A stretch of DNA of 39,436 nucleotides from a virus. Below are positions 1 to 6,872 of the stretch, in pieces. The stretch lies in IMG/VR virus record IMGVR_UViG_3300046557_000207, positions 1 through 39,436 of that record, one strand, 5' to 3'. A program made the translations under genes and the position numbers. How positions within the stretch are numbered: position 1 is the first letter of the stretch; the number at the start of each line of letters is the position of its first letter. The notes beneath the pieces were generated by a model. It was not told where the DNA came from and ran no database searches. It worked only from the letters and a program-made list of their open reading frames with translations.

Positions 1-2
1 AG

Positions 3-245
3 AAAAGCGCATTCGACGACGAAACAACATTCGTTGCGAACTGCGCAGAGAAAGAACGCGGTAAGCGATGGGCCTACCGCTCGCGTGGCCAGGCGTGGGA
101 GTCGTTCAAGATCCGCTGCGGCTATCGCCTTACCTATGCCGAGGCTAACGCTGACTTCTGCAAGGATCTCGTCGACCTTGTTAGGGTCACGAACCCGTAC
201 GCGCTCGACGTTTCCCACGTCGCTGGCGCGATTCAATTCAACTGA
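3..245 (+). CDS. Partial hypothetical protein (5' end outside window)
   Basis: An open frame enters from the left edge and ends at the TGA at 243-245, giving the last 80 residues of a protein. The C-terminus ends in AGAIQFN. It is rich in Lys, Arg and aromatic residues and has several Cys, but I see no motif I recognise. It reads into the next gene with a 12-nt gap that contains that gene's ribosome site (GAGGAAAG), so it is probably cotranscribed with the methyltransferase genes. Function unknown; coding status is inferred from the frame and the operon spacing. Confidence 0.6.
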   Translation, partial: KSAFDDETTFVANCAEKERGKRWAYRSRGQAWESFKIRCGYRLTYAEANADFCKDLVDLVRVTNPYALDVSHVAGAIQFN

Positions 246-257
246 GGAAAGACTGAC

Positions 258-467
258 ATGCACCTATACAAGACTGCAGTAATGGGCGCCTTGGCGCAGG
301 CCGTGCTAGCCGCTGGCACGTACACGAGCGAACGGCCGCCAATGAGCGACGACTGGAGCGACGCTCCGTCGCCAATGTCCGTCGAGGCCAGGCGTGCGGC
401 CAAGAAGCGCAAGGCGAACGCTCACAAGTTTCGCGGGAATAAGCGGCGGGCTTTCGATCATGGGTAA
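258..467 (+). CDS. Small hypothetical protein with hydrophobic N-terminus and basic tail
   Basis: This 69-residue protein starts at ATG 258, 7 nt after a GAGGAAAG ribosome site. Residues 5-19 are hydrophobic and could be a short membrane segment or signal sequence. The second half is strongly basic (an AAKKRKANAHK stretch), which suggests nucleic-acid contact or, if exported, surface binding. It overlaps the start of the downstream methyltransferase by 8 nt (ATGGGTAA), so the two are likely translationally coupled. No family recognised. Confidence 0.6.
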   Translation: MHLYKTAVMGALAQAVLAAGTYTSERPPMSDDWSDAPSPMSVEARRAAKKRKANAHKFRGNKRRAFDHG

Positions 468-981
468 AAGGTCGACATTCAAGCGCGTTGAAAAGGACGC
501 CTATCAGACCATAGACCCGCGAGCCTTCCCGCCGCTGTTGCCGCACGTCCAGCACGTGCGCAGCTATGCGGAGCCGTTCGTCGGCGAGGGCCGCCTCGTT
601 GCCCATCTGGAGGAGATGGCGCCATGGATGGAATGCGGATATGCGAACGATATCGAGCGCGGCGAGGACGTGTTGACCGGCGACGAGTTGGCCAACAACC
701 GAGAGCGCTACGACGCCATTATCAGCAACCCGCCTTGGTCGCGCAAACTCCTTCACCCGATCATTGAGAAGCTCGCGGCCATAGCGCCGACGTACCTCCT
801 GTTTGACGCGTCGTGGGCTTTCACGAAGCAAGCCAGGCCGTTCCTTCCGTACTGCGTCAAGATCATTTCCGTTGGCCGCCTCAAGTGGATTCCGGGAACG
901 AAGATGAGCGGCAAGGATGACTGCGCCTTCTATTATTTCAACAAGGATCACGACGGAGGCCCACGGTTTTACAATGAATAA
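460..981 (+). CDS. SAM-dependent DNA adenine methyltransferase, NPPW type
   Basis: A 173-residue class I methyltransferase, predicted to transfer a methyl group from S-adenosylmethionine to adenine N6 in DNA. The SAM-binding motif I is AEPFVGEG (about residues 37-44), a variant of the DPFxGxG motif. The catalytic motif IV is SNPPW (89-93), characteristic of N6-adenine or N4-cytosine enzymes. Start ATG 460 overlaps the stop of the upstream gene; earlier in-frame starts would lie deep inside that gene. It is short and I see no separate target-recognition domain, as in many small phage methylases. A second, unrelated-looking methylase lies 0.45 kb downstream in the same operon. The likely role is protection from host restriction or epigenetic marking. 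Base specificity (A versus C) is inferred from the motif only. Confidence 0.8.
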   Translation: MGKRSTFKRVEKDAYQTIDPRAFPPLLPHVQHVRSYAEPFVGEGRLVAHLEEMAPWMECGYANDIERGEDVLTGDELANNRERYDAIISNPPWSRKLLHPIIEKLAAIAPTYLLFDASWAFTKQARPFLPYCVKIISVGRLKWIPGTKMSGKDDCAFYYFNKDHDGGPRFYNE

Positions 982-1255
982 CACGTTCCCAACATACGCA
1001 GGCCCGAACGTTGTCAGCGCCGCCCATAAGTTCGGGCGCGGGAAGCTTGGCCACCCGAACTACCGCAGCGCTCGACAGCGGCTTTGCATCCGAGTGGAGG
1101 GCGCCTTCCGCGCGGTAACAGCAAAGACCGGGCGCCGGCCAATCGGGCGCAACGATGCGCAGCGACAAATCCTCGATATCGACCCTTCGCTAAAGGTGGA
1201 GGATCAATACGACGTCGGGACAATCATTTTCTCAATCTTCAACGCGGGGCTCTAA
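974..1255 (+). CDS. Hypothetical protein between the two methyltransferases
   Basis: This 93-residue protein starts at ATG 974, overlapping the upstream methylase by 8 nt. It is basic in its first two thirds (GRGKLGHPNYRSARQR) and ends in a hydrophobic stretch (IIFSIFNAGL). Its placement between two methylases, with coupled starts on both sides, suggests a part in the same process, for example target recognition, but nothing in the sequence shows that. No family recognised. Confidence 0.65.
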   Translation: MNNTFPTYAGPNVVSAAHKFGRGKLGHPNYRSARQRLCIRVEGAFRAVTAKTGRRPIGRNDAQRQILDIDPSLKVEDQYDVGTIIFSIFNAGL

Positions 1256-1431
1256 TGCAAAAGCCGAAGTATACGCACGCGCAGGCGCTGGCCATCCTCG
1301 AAACGCTCGACGTGACGTTGCGCACTGGCGGCGAGGACGCGGTTTCCGTCGCCATCGCTAACGAGTTGCGCAACGTAAAGCATCCGGCTTGGGCGCCAGG
1401 CGTCAAGCTGTCCGTCATGGTGCGCAAATGA
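1255..1431 (+). CDS. Small hypothetical protein
   Basis: A 58-residue protein starting at ATG 1255 in a TAATG overlap with the upstream stop and ending in an ATGA overlap with the Dam-like gene. It looks helical (HAQALAILETLDVTLRTGG), with a basic C-terminus. The longer in-frame start at 1084 would sit inside the preceding gene, so the coupled start is preferred. Function unknown. Confidence 0.6.
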   Translation: MQKPKYTHAQALAILETLDVTLRTGGEDAVSVAIANELRNVKHPAWAPGVKLSVMVRK

Positions 1432-2129
1432 AGTACATGGGCAGCAAGGGCCGTCACGCTCGCGAGATCCTTCCTATCATCCTCGCCGGGAGGAAGGAGG
1501 GGCAAACCTACGTTGAGCCGTTCGTCGGCGGAGCGAACATTATCGACAAGGTGACCGGCGCCAGGATAGGGGCAGACACGCATAAGCACCTAATCGGCAT
1601 GTGGCAAGCCGTGGCCGTCGACGGTTTCAAGCCGCTGCGCTACTGCGGCGAGGCGTTCTATCGTGAGTGCTCGACGATGAAGGGCTATGCCATAGGACGT
1701 GCCGTGCTCGGCTACGTGGGCTTCGCCATGTCGTACGGCGGGAAATGGTTCGGCGGATATCGTCGAGACAGGACGGGCAAGCGCGACTATGCCGACGAGG
1801 CCTATCGGTCTGCACTCAAGCAATTCCCTCTCTTGCGGGACGTAGATTTTCGCTGTTGCGACTATCGCGAGTTGGACTTGCCGGCCGCCAGTTTGGTCTA
1901 TTGCGACCCGCCCTACGCAGACGTGACGGGCTACAGCACTGGCGACTTTGACCACGCGGCATTCTGGCAATGGTGTAGAGATATCCACAGGGCAGGGCAT
2001 ACCGTTTTCGTTAGCGAATACTCTGCGCCTGCGGACTTTGAATGCGTTTGGTCTAAAAAAGTCCACAATACGTTAGTAGACGATACCGGCGCGAAGAGCG
2101 GAGTCGAGAAGCTTTTCACTCTGCGTTAA
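1428..2129 (+). CDS. Dam-type DNA adenine N6-methyltransferase (MethyltransfD12 family)
   Basis: A 233-residue methyltransferase of the D12 (Dam) class, expected to methylate adenine N6 in a short target. The N-terminus KYMGSKGRH (2-10) matches the conserved GxK loop of the family. Motif I is YVEPFVGG (28-35) and the catalytic DPPY is at 160-163 within VYCDPPYADVTGY. Start ATG 1428 overlaps the preceding stop as ATGA. Dam enzymes usually run to about 270-280 residues, so this copy is compact, mainly in the central recognition region. It ends the first operon; a 155-nt spacer with a promoter follows, then a protein with a SeqA/RAMA-like layout. The likely use is anti-restriction or regulation by methylation. 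The target sequence cannot be read from the protein. Confidence 0.88.
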   Translation: MKYMGSKGRHAREILPIILAGRKEGQTYVEPFVGGANIIDKVTGARIGADTHKHLIGMWQAVAVDGFKPLRYCGEAFYRECSTMKGYAIGRAVLGYVGFAMSYGGKWFGGYRRDRTGKRDYADEAYRSALKQFPLLRDVDFRCCDYRELDLPAASLVYCDPPYADVTGYSTGDFDHAAFWQWCRDIHRAGHTVFVSEYSAPADFECVWSKKVHNTLVDDTGAKSGVEKLFTLR

Positions 2130-2215
2130 CTTTTTGCAACGCGGTAAGTCCTTATCCTGCGGTGATTATCTCGGAACGCATCGCAGGCGATCTTAATCAT
2201 ATCTGATTATCACCG

Positions 2216-2244
2216 TTGACTAGTTATCCGCTCCGTAATAAAAC
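2216..2244 (+). promoter_or_regulatory. Putative sigma70-type promoter (variant of the repeated TTGAC cassette)
   Basis: TTGACT at 2216-2221, a 17-bp spacer, then TAAAAC at 2239-2244. It drives the gene at 2285, whose ribosome site is AAAGGAG. Leader and ribosome site differ from the four stronger copies of the cassette, so this is the least certain member. Confidence 0.45.
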
Positions 2245-2284
2245 GAGTCTGTCAAGTGCAGTCACGCATAAAAGGAGCGCATCT

Positions 2285-2851
2285 ATGACAAAAGATAAGG
2301 CAGTTGCCATCAAACTACACAACATCGGAGTCGACTTCGAAATCTATCAGCTTATCGAGTCGGCCAGGCAGAGTTTCGACGAGCAACCGCACGACGTGCT
2401 TAAGCGGCTCCTTCACCTTGAGCAACGCCACGTCGACGCCAAGGCAAACGAAGAGATCGACGCCAAGCGCGAGGCCAATATCGCCACGGCCAAGGCTCGA
2501 AACTATGGACGCGGGAAGGCGTGGGAACGCGAGGGCGTTGTCATCCCGCACGGTAGCGAGGCCAGGTTTACCTATCAGCGCGGCCAGCAACATAAAGAGG
2601 GCCGATTCCTCGACGGTGACTTAGTCGTCGACGGCAAGCGCTACTCGACGCTGTCCGAAGCCGCGAACGATCTCGCTACAACTCGCAATGGAAAGCGCAC
2701 TCGTCTCAACGGGTGGGCGTATTGGGAAGTCAAAATAGTTGGGGATAATACCTTTCGGGCTATGGACGATTTGCGGCATGGGCCTAGCATTAAAAAGCCC
2801 GTCGTGCGTGTCAAGGCTGGTTCTAGCGCGGCGGCTGCACGTAGTCACTGA
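2285..2851 (+). CDS. Putative methyl-DNA reader: SeqA-N-like plus RAMA-like domains
   Basis: A 188-residue protein. Residues 12-46 resemble the N-terminal oligomerisation/ribbon-helix-helix region of SeqA: a short strand (IGVDFEIY), a helix, and the HDVLKRLLHL ending, comparable to SDILRRMLKF in SeqA. Residues about 47-85 are a charged linker. Residues 86-150 look like a RAMA (restriction enzyme adenine methylase associated) or DUF4357-like domain: EGRFLDGDLVVDGKRYSTL, then AANDL, then NGWAYWEVK. ATG 2285 is chosen because AAAGGAG precedes it; longer in-frame starts have no such site. It follows two adenine methylases and has its own promoter. SeqA proteins bind methylated or hemimethylated GATC, and RAMA has been proposed as a reader of modified DNA. 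Reading of the phage's own methyl marks is my inference. Both assignments rest on eye comparison, not a search. Confidence 0.6.
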   Translation: MTKDKAVAIKLHNIGVDFEIYQLIESARQSFDEQPHDVLKRLLHLEQRHVDAKANEEIDAKREANIATAKARNYGRGKAWEREGVVIPHGSEARFTYQRGQQHKEGRFLDGDLVVDGKRYSTLSEAANDLATTRNGKRTRLNGWAYWEVKIVGDNTFRAMDDLRHGPSIKKPVVRVKAGSSAAAARSH

Positions 2852-2931
2852 GGGAAGGCCGGTGCGGTTGCCACCAACGGCCGCGCCGGCTGGAATGCCA
2901 AACGCACCTAACGACATTCCCTCCCAAGGGC

Positions 2932-2960
2932 GGCCAGGGCGCGAATGCCTTGGCCTTTTT
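2932..2960 (+). terminator. Rho-independent terminator
   Basis: A 9-bp stem (2932-2940 with 2947-2955, one G-T pair), a 6-nt loop GCGAAT and a TTTTT tract at 2956-2960. It lies 80 nt after the SeqA/RAMA-like gene and 12 nt before the next promoter, so it separates two transcription units. Confidence 0.85.
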
Positions 2961-2971
2961 CATTTAGTGGG

Positions 2972-3000
2972 TTGACGACTCCTCCCGTCGAGCGTACAAG
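2972..3000 (+). promoter_or_regulatory. Promoter cassette copy A
   Basis: TTGACG at 2972-2977, 17 bp, TACAAG at 2995-3000. The leader runs to CAACGGAGTGAACGAC and ATG 3027, 55 nt from the start of the -35. The same elements and distance recur at 5801, 7551 and 9976. Confidence 0.75.
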
Positions 3001-3026
3001 GGTGCACCAACAACGGAGTGAACGAC

Positions 3027-3233
3027 ATGTACGAGATTTGCGCACTGCTTCGCCAGCCTAAAATCAAGAAGGCTCGCAAGGCCGCAATCAAGTCTATCCG
3101 CGTTGGCGCATTGGTGGAAGTCCATGGTCGCACGTTCAAGGTGACGGGCCGCGACACTCGCTTTGCAAACGCCTGGTTTGTGGAAGGCGCGCACCTTTCT
3201 TTCAGCAGAGACATGATTAAGGTTATCGGCTAA
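3027..3233 (+). CDS. Small basic hypothetical protein
   Basis: A 68-residue protein. ATG 3027 is preferred over GTG 3018 because GGAG at 3015-3018 would overlap the GTG but is 8 nt from the ATG, and the same leader precedes ATG in other cassettes. The N-terminus is Lys/Arg-rich; the middle (VGALVEVHGRTFKVTGRD) has the alternating pattern of a small beta-barrel such as an SH3/KOW-like fold. It is a single-gene unit flanked by promoter A and a UUCG terminator. Function unknown. Confidence 0.65.
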   Translation: MYEICALLRQPKIKKARKAAIKSIRVGALVEVHGRTFKVTGRDTRFANAWFVEGAHLSFSRDMIKVIG

Positions 3234-3243
3234 CGACTAAGGC

Positions 3244-3264
3244 AAGGGCCTTCGGGCCTTTATC
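3244..3264 (+). terminator. UUCG-loop terminator (weak T tract)
   Basis: Stem AAGGGCC with GGCCTTT around a TTCG tetraloop (3251-3254), followed by TATCTT. It lies 11 nt after the stop of the gene at 3027. The T tract is interrupted, so termination may be partial. Confidence 0.6.
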
Positions 3265-3287
3265 TTAACGCTAGGGGAGACGGGAAT

Positions 3288-3557
3288 ATGGCCAATCCAA
3301 ACGAAACCAAGACTGAGGCAAGGACGCGCATCTATCGAGAGCGCCTCGTGCATCTGTCGCACAACGTTTACAACGTCATGGCAATAAACGATCTCAACGG
3401 CAAGCCGAAGGTCGACGTCATGAACTGGATTTGCCTTAACTCAGAGCTTTCCAATCACTGGCACGGCGACGAGATCCGCGCGGCTATTGCCATGGCGCAG
3501 AGCCGTTTTGACATCAACGCCAGCGTCGTAGGGCACGGCAAGGGTGACGCGATATGA
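3288..3557 (+). CDS. Hypothetical protein
   Basis: An 89-residue protein starting at ATG 3288 after AGGGGAGACGGGAAT. It is largely helical and polar, with a Lys/Arg/Glu-rich N-terminus and a middle containing NWICLNSELSNHWHGDEIRA. It ends in an ATGA overlap with the next gene and begins a run of four coupled small genes. No promoter of the TTGAC cassette precedes it, so it probably depends on readthrough of the weak terminator at 3244. Function unknown. Confidence 0.65.
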   Translation: MANPNETKTEARTRIYRERLVHLSHNVYNVMAINDLNGKPKVDVMNWICLNSELSNHWHGDEIRAAIAMAQSRFDINASVVGHGKGDAI

Positions 3558-3922
3558 ACCGCCAGCACGCAACCAACATCCTCGCCATCCATGGCGTTGC
3601 CGACGCAGGCCGGCTCATCGCTCACAAGTCGACGAAGGCTTATGACGTTTGGGTTTGGGAAAACGGAATCACGAAGCGCATGCACAAAGTAAAGCGCGCG
3701 GCCGAATTCGGCTGGATTCCGGATTATCGCATTGCGAATCACGGCAAGGCAAAGCAGGCTGTCGCGACGTACTACTTCGCCCTGGACAACAAATTTCCCG
3801 ACAACTGGCGCGGCCTCGACGAGGACATGCTTGCTCTGTTGCGGGTTGCCGAAGCCATCGTTCAGAACGAGACGGACGAATGGCGCGCTCGTCGCCGGGC
3901 TAGCCTGAGGGTTGTCCAATGA
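3554..3922 (+). CDS. Hypothetical protein
   Basis: A 122-residue protein, ATGA-coupled on both sides. The first half is basic with several Trp/Tyr (YDVWVWENG, RAAEFGWIPDYRI). The second half is acidic and helical (GLDEDMLALLRVAEAIVQNE), and the C-terminus is Arg-rich. No motif recognised; no membrane segment. Confidence 0.65.
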   Translation: MNRQHATNILAIHGVADAGRLIAHKSTKAYDVWVWENGITKRMHKVKRAAEFGWIPDYRIANHGKAKQAVATYYFALDNKFPDNWRGLDEDMLALLRVAEAIVQNETDEWRARRRASLRVVQ

Positions 3923-4152
3923 GCCGCGCCGAAGAGATCATTCGCAGCCGCAAGCGCATAGCCAGCCGCATGACGGCGAATCCCCTTTGGGTGGCGTATG
4001 CGTACCTGGCAATCGTCGCCATTGGCTGCGGCTTCGTCGCGGCCGGCGACGGCAAGCCTCGTCGCGAGTGCGTGGCGTTCCACTACGAGGCCGCGCCGGC
4101 ATGGCTTGGCCATAACTATCGAGTCCATTGCGACCGATACCGGGAGGACTAG
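3919..4152 (+). CDS. Small single-pass membrane protein
   Basis: A 77-residue protein with a basic N-terminus (RSRKRIASR), one hydrophobic segment at about residues 23-42 (PLWVAYAYLAIVAIGCGFVA), and a soluble tail with two Cys. By the positive-inside rule the N-terminus is cytoplasmic and the tail periplasmic. It is ATGA-coupled to the upstream gene and one of at least seven tiny membrane proteins in this phage. Role unknown; host-membrane modification or superinfection exclusion would fit the type but is not shown. Confidence 0.65.
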   Translation: MSRAEEIIRSRKRIASRMTANPLWVAYAYLAIVAIGCGFVAAGDGKPRRECVAFHYEAAPAWLGHNYRVHCDRYRED

Positions 4153-4153
4153 C

Positions 4154-4396
4154 ATGGATAATGCAGACGTCTGCGGCGAGCAGCCGACGCCAACTATCGA
4201 GCTGCACGAGATAGATGCGGATTGGCTTGCCGTGCTCACGAAAGGCCAGATTGCGTTCGCTTACGTCTCGTCTAGGCGGGAGGCATTCGCCGGCAAGTTG
4301 TTCCGTGGCGAGCCGCATCTCGCTATCGAGCGCGACCGCGTCAACGCCTTCAAGGCCAGCGCTGCGGCGCGCGGCGTCTATGTGGAGTTGATCTAG
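4154..4396 (+). CDS. Hypothetical protein
   Basis: An 80-residue protein starting at ATG 4154, one base after the upstream stop, with GGGAGG at 4141-4146 as ribosome site. It is acidic at the N-terminus (IELHEIDADW) and mixed helix/strand after that. The longer in-frame start at 3998 would lie inside the upstream gene. It ends in a TAGTG overlap with the next gene. Function unknown. Confidence 0.6.
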   Translation: MDNADVCGEQPTPTIELHEIDADWLAVLTKGQIAFAYVSSRREAFAGKLFRGEPHLAIERDRVNAFKASAAARGVYVELI

Positions 4397-4701
4397 TGGC
4401 GGAGCCCATAGAGCAAAACAGATTCCCAATCATCGGCGGCCCATGCGACGGCATGACGCGCGATCGCGATTCACCATTTGCGACTGAGGAGAGGGGAGTG
4501 GTTAAGCCCGACTACAGCCGCGTGCCGCGCATTGCTCTAGCCATGCCAAGGCGCACCTATTATCAGTCAAGACAGATGCGCCAGCCAAGCCCGGTTGCCG
4601 GCATGCCAGGGCGATACATTACGATTATGTGCCCTAGCGACATGACGGAGGATCACCTCGCCTCCATCCTCAACGAACGATTCCCCCACGGCCTCGCGTA
4701 G
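4396..4701 (+). CDS. Hypothetical protein with an IIGGPCDG motif; GTG start
   Basis: A 101-residue protein starting at GTG 4396, which overlaps the upstream TAG. Residues 12-19 (IIGGPCDG) match a short Gly-rich signature seen near the N-terminus of many small phage proteins of unknown function. The rest is basic and Pro-rich, with a C-terminal helix (TEDHLASILNERFP). No catalytic motif seen. It ends 24 nt before the large lipoprotein gene and is probably cotranscribed with it. Confidence 0.6.
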   Translation: MAEPIEQNRFPIIGGPCDGMTRDRDSPFATEERGVVKPDYSRVPRIALAMPRRTYYQSRQMRQPSPVAGMPGRYITIMCPSDMTEDHLASILNERFPHGLA

Positions 4702-4725
4702 GCCCATCAACAAGGAGTGCCCATC

Positions 4726-5748
4726 TTGAAAAACCTATTCTATGCCTTGTGCTTCGCCGCCGCAGCCTGCCTTGCGGGTTGTTCGGCCTTCCCGTCGCTG
4801 CCGGCCGTCGGGCCTATCCCGCCAGTCGTCACGCCCTACTCCTCAATCCACAAGCCGCCAGTGTACAAGAAGGTGGCGGCGCCAGCGGTTACGATTGTGC
4901 CTGCGGTCAAGCCTGAGATCGCGCACAATGCCGGCCACGTCGTCGACATCGTTCGCCAGGCGCCGTTGCATGCGTTGCCGGTAATCGAGGCCGTCGACCA
5001 TGCCAGCGCCATTGTGCGGGGCGATATCACGTCTGCCGTTACGAAGGTGGAGGAGGGGCATATCGCCGCCTCCTGGCGCGAGGGGAAAACCAACGCCGAA
5101 TACGTGCTTATCGCCGTGGCCGTCATCTTCACAGTTGCCGGCGCGGCGTTGATCGGCGAGCGCATCAAGCGAGGACTTCCCGCCAGCCTTCCGCATATCG
5201 AGATTGCCCCGCTCGTCGAGAAAGCAAAGGTTGACGCAAAGGCAGAAGAGGCGAGGATAAGCGCGCTCGCGAAGACGGTTGCGGCCGACGCCCTTTGGCA
5301 GAAGTTCGCCAGCCCGATCAAGGACGCATGGCAGGAAACGGAGGGCTACCTGCAGCATGAAATCGCCGAAGTGAAAGCAGCCTATGACGAGCACGTTGCC
5401 AAGCCCGTCGACGAGGCTAAGGATGCTGCAGATCTTGACGCCATGCCGGGCTACGTTCTGGACAATCCGGCCGCCGTGCCAAACCTCATTGCCGGCGATA
5501 CCGTGCCATCCGTCGAGGTTGCCGCCGCACCTGGCTACATCCAAGACGCTGCGGCGCCAGTCGAGACGGATCTCACAACCGGCCAGGCGCTCGCCCCTGT
5601 CGTCGAGGCCGTCGAGCTGTCGCTTAATGAGCAACTGGCCAAGGCAAAGGACGAATGCCTTAAATTCACATACGGGACTCCGGAGTACAATGAGGCGTTC
5701 AAGCGCCTTTCGGATCTCGCCGGCCGCGTGGCGTCGCTGGCGGCTTAA
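4726..5748 (+). CDS. Phage lipoprotein with internal membrane segment (spanin-like topology)
   Basis: A 340-residue lipoprotein. TTG 4726 is chosen because AAGGAG (4711-4716) is 9 nt upstream; the GTG at 4717 would abut it. The signal peptide ends in a lipobox LAGC with the lipidated Cys at residue 19. Residues 20-125 are Pro/Val-rich and presumably periplasmic. Residues 126-144 (YVLIAVAVIFTVAGAALIG) form a membrane segment followed by basic ERIKRG, predicting a cytoplasmic C-terminus. Residues 160-340 are Ala/Glu-rich and probably coiled, with two similar PGY(V/I)xD blocks. A lipid anchor at one end and an inner-membrane segment further on is the layout of unimolecular spanins, but the 190-residue cytoplasmic tail and the absence of nearby lysis genes do not fit. 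Superinfection exclusion is an alternative. A strong terminator follows at once. Confidence 0.75.
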   Translation: MKNLFYALCFAAAACLAGCSAFPSLPAVGPIPPVVTPYSSIHKPPVYKKVAAPAVTIVPAVKPEIAHNAGHVVDIVRQAPLHALPVIEAVDHASAIVRGDITSAVTKVEEGHIAASWREGKTNAEYVLIAVAVIFTVAGAALIGERIKRGLPASLPHIEIAPLVEKAKVDAKAEEARISALAKTVAADALWQKFASPIKDAWQETEGYLQHEIAEVKAAYDEHVAKPVDEAKDAADLDAMPGYVLDNPAAVPNLIAGDTVPSVEVAAAPGYIQDAAAPVETDLTTGQALAPVVEAVELSLNEQLAKAKDECLKFTYGTPEYNEAFKRLSDLAGRVASLAA

Positions 5749-5772
5749 TCGGCCGTTAACCGAAATCCAGTC

Positions 5773-5798
5773 AAGGGCGCTTCGGCGCTCTTTTTTAT
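5773..5798 (+). terminator. Rho-independent terminator with UUCG loop
   Basis: Stem AAGGGCGC with GCGCTCTT around TTCG (5781-5784), running into a TTTTTT tract from 5791. It closes the 3288-5748 unit and lies 3 nt before promoter copy B. Confidence 0.92.
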
Positions 5799-5800
5799 TA

Positions 5801-5829
5801 TTGACAGACTCGCGAGGGAGGAATACAAC
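5801..5829 (+). promoter_or_regulatory. Promoter cassette copy B
   Basis: Consensus TTGACA at 5801-5806, 17 bp, TACAAC at 5824-5829. It is preceded by AT-rich TTTTTTATTA and followed by CAACGGAGTTAACGACT and ATG 5858, 57 nt from the -35 start. Confidence 0.8.
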
Positions 5830-5857
5830 CGACGTCAACGCAACGGAGTTAACGACT

Positions 5858-6112
5858 ATGGCTAAGACACCTTATGAAATTCGCCGCAACTGGCTTCGCA
5901 CGCAGAACATTCGCTCCTTGCTTTCGTCTCTTGAAGCTCAAGGAGACGGTATCGCCGCCGACGCGCGCATAACGAAAGCTGCAATCGCTAACATTGAAGA
6001 GCCTTCGGTCAAAGATATCGATCTAGAAAAGCTACTCCGCGACTTGCAGGACGCGCAAGACCATATCGGCTACGTCCTTGGAGAGCTGCGCGAGCGCCTG
6101 TCGGAACGCTAA
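5858..6112 (+). CDS. Small helical hypothetical protein
   Basis: An 84-residue, highly charged protein, first gene after promoter B; the start is fixed by the AACGGAGTTAAC leader. It is almost entirely alpha-helical, with heptad-like stretches (LEKLLRDLQDAQDHIGYVLG), so a coiled-coil dimer is likely. No DNA-binding or catalytic motif seen. Function unknown; expression is expected to be early and strong from the promoter quality. Confidence 0.7.
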   Translation: MAKTPYEIRRNWLRTQNIRSLLSSLEAQGDGIAADARITKAAIANIEEPSVKDIDLEKLLRDLQDAQDHIGYVLGELRERLSER

Positions 6113-6182
6113 GCGCTTAGGTGCCGTCATCTGCGGATGGCGCATCCTCAACGCTTAGCAAACCTCAACGGAGTTAACCATT

Positions 6183-6422
6183 ATGGCATTGAAGTATTGG
6201 GCAAAAGCAGGGAAGAGCCTTATCGGCCCATTCGAGACGCGCAACGGCGCTATCGAGTCCATGCGCGACCGCCAGGCTGATAAGCGCCCATTGCCCGACT
6301 ACCTGGCGCGCGCTCGCAAGAACCAGATCCTTACCGGCTACGGCGAGCACGGCCCGCACTTCGGCCTTGCGTGGGTTGACGCCTATAACGTCACCATGGC
6401 GAAGCGCGACCTTGGCCTCTAA
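6183..6422 (+). CDS. Small hypothetical protein
   Basis: A 79-residue basic protein after a CAACGGAGTTAACCATT ribosome leader. The N-terminus (YWAKAGKSLIGPFETRNGA) resembles a short strand-turn-helix unit found in small phage proteins whose role is not known. A 70-nt spacer with an imperfect hairpin separates it from the upstream gene, and the shared leader suggests duplication of the expression signal. Function unknown. Confidence 0.65.
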   Translation: MALKYWAKAGKSLIGPFETRNGAIESMRDRQADKRPLPDYLARARKNQILTGYGEHGPHFGLAWVDAYNVTMAKRDLGL

Positions 6423-6492
6423 GCCCTACGGTAGTCGGCCATAGCGCCGCCTATCCTAGCGCTTGCTAGTAACCCCGCCTGAGGAGGCACAC

Positions 6493-6582
6493 ATGCACGC
6501 CGACTTTACCACGCTCGTAATCTGCACTGTCGTCTTTATCGTCCTCGTCGCCGTGCAGCTTATCAGCGACAGGCGCGCTTAA
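6493..6582 (+). CDS. Micro-membrane protein, 29 residues
   Basis: A 29-codon gene with a strong ribosome site GAGGAGG at 6481-6487. After MHADFTT comes a single hydrophobic helix (LVICTVVFIVLVAVQLI) and a short basic tail SDRRA, so N-out/C-in topology is likely. The strong ribosome site, an in-frame stop 15 nt before the next ATG, and similar tiny membrane genes at 7423 and 9828 support it as real. Role unknown. Confidence 0.6.
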   Translation: MHADFTTLVICTVVFIVLVAVQLISDRRA

Positions 6583-6597
6583 CAGGGAGTCCCGACT

Positions 6598-6870
6598 ATG
6601 AACGACAAGCGCCGCAAGGCTATATCTGCCATCGTCGACCGCATAGACGCGCTCAAGGCGCTCGCCGCCGATATCCAGACCGACATTGAAACGCTTGCCG
6701 GCGAAGAGCGGGATTACCTCGACAACATGCCGGAAAGCCTGCAGGGTGGCGACAAGGGGCAGAAGGCCGAAGCTGCGGCCGACGCGCTCGACGAGGCTTA
6801 CGAGTCTGTCGGCGAACTGGACGGAACGCTTGACGAGGCTATCTCGTCGCTCAACACCGCAACGGAGTGA
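6598..6870 (+). CDS. Coiled-coil phage protein with NMPESLQ motif
   Basis: A 90-residue acidic helical protein. It begins with basic NDKRRKAISAIVDRIDALK, has a central turn DNMPESLQGGDKG and a second acidic helix. The layout of two helices around NMPESLQ is a recognisable and widespread small phage protein type with no assigned function. Ribosome site AGGGAG, 10 nt before ATG 6598. It ends just before the next gene. A helical hairpin that dimerises is likely. Confidence 0.75.
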   Translation: MNDKRRKAISAIVDRIDALKALAADIQTDIETLAGEERDYLDNMPESLQGGDKGQKAEAAADALDEAYESVGELDGTLDEAISSLNTATE

Positions 6871-6872
6871 CC

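Noticed and set aside
238-984. 248-residue open frame on the - strand opposite the first methylase
   Set aside because: No ribosome site, no recognisable domain, and fully antisense to a gene with clear methylase motifs; long antisense frames arise here from biased codon use.
4843-5838. 331-residue - strand open frame
   Set aside because: Antisense to the lipoprotein gene and runs across its terminator and promoter B; Arg-rich composition is typical of a shadow frame.
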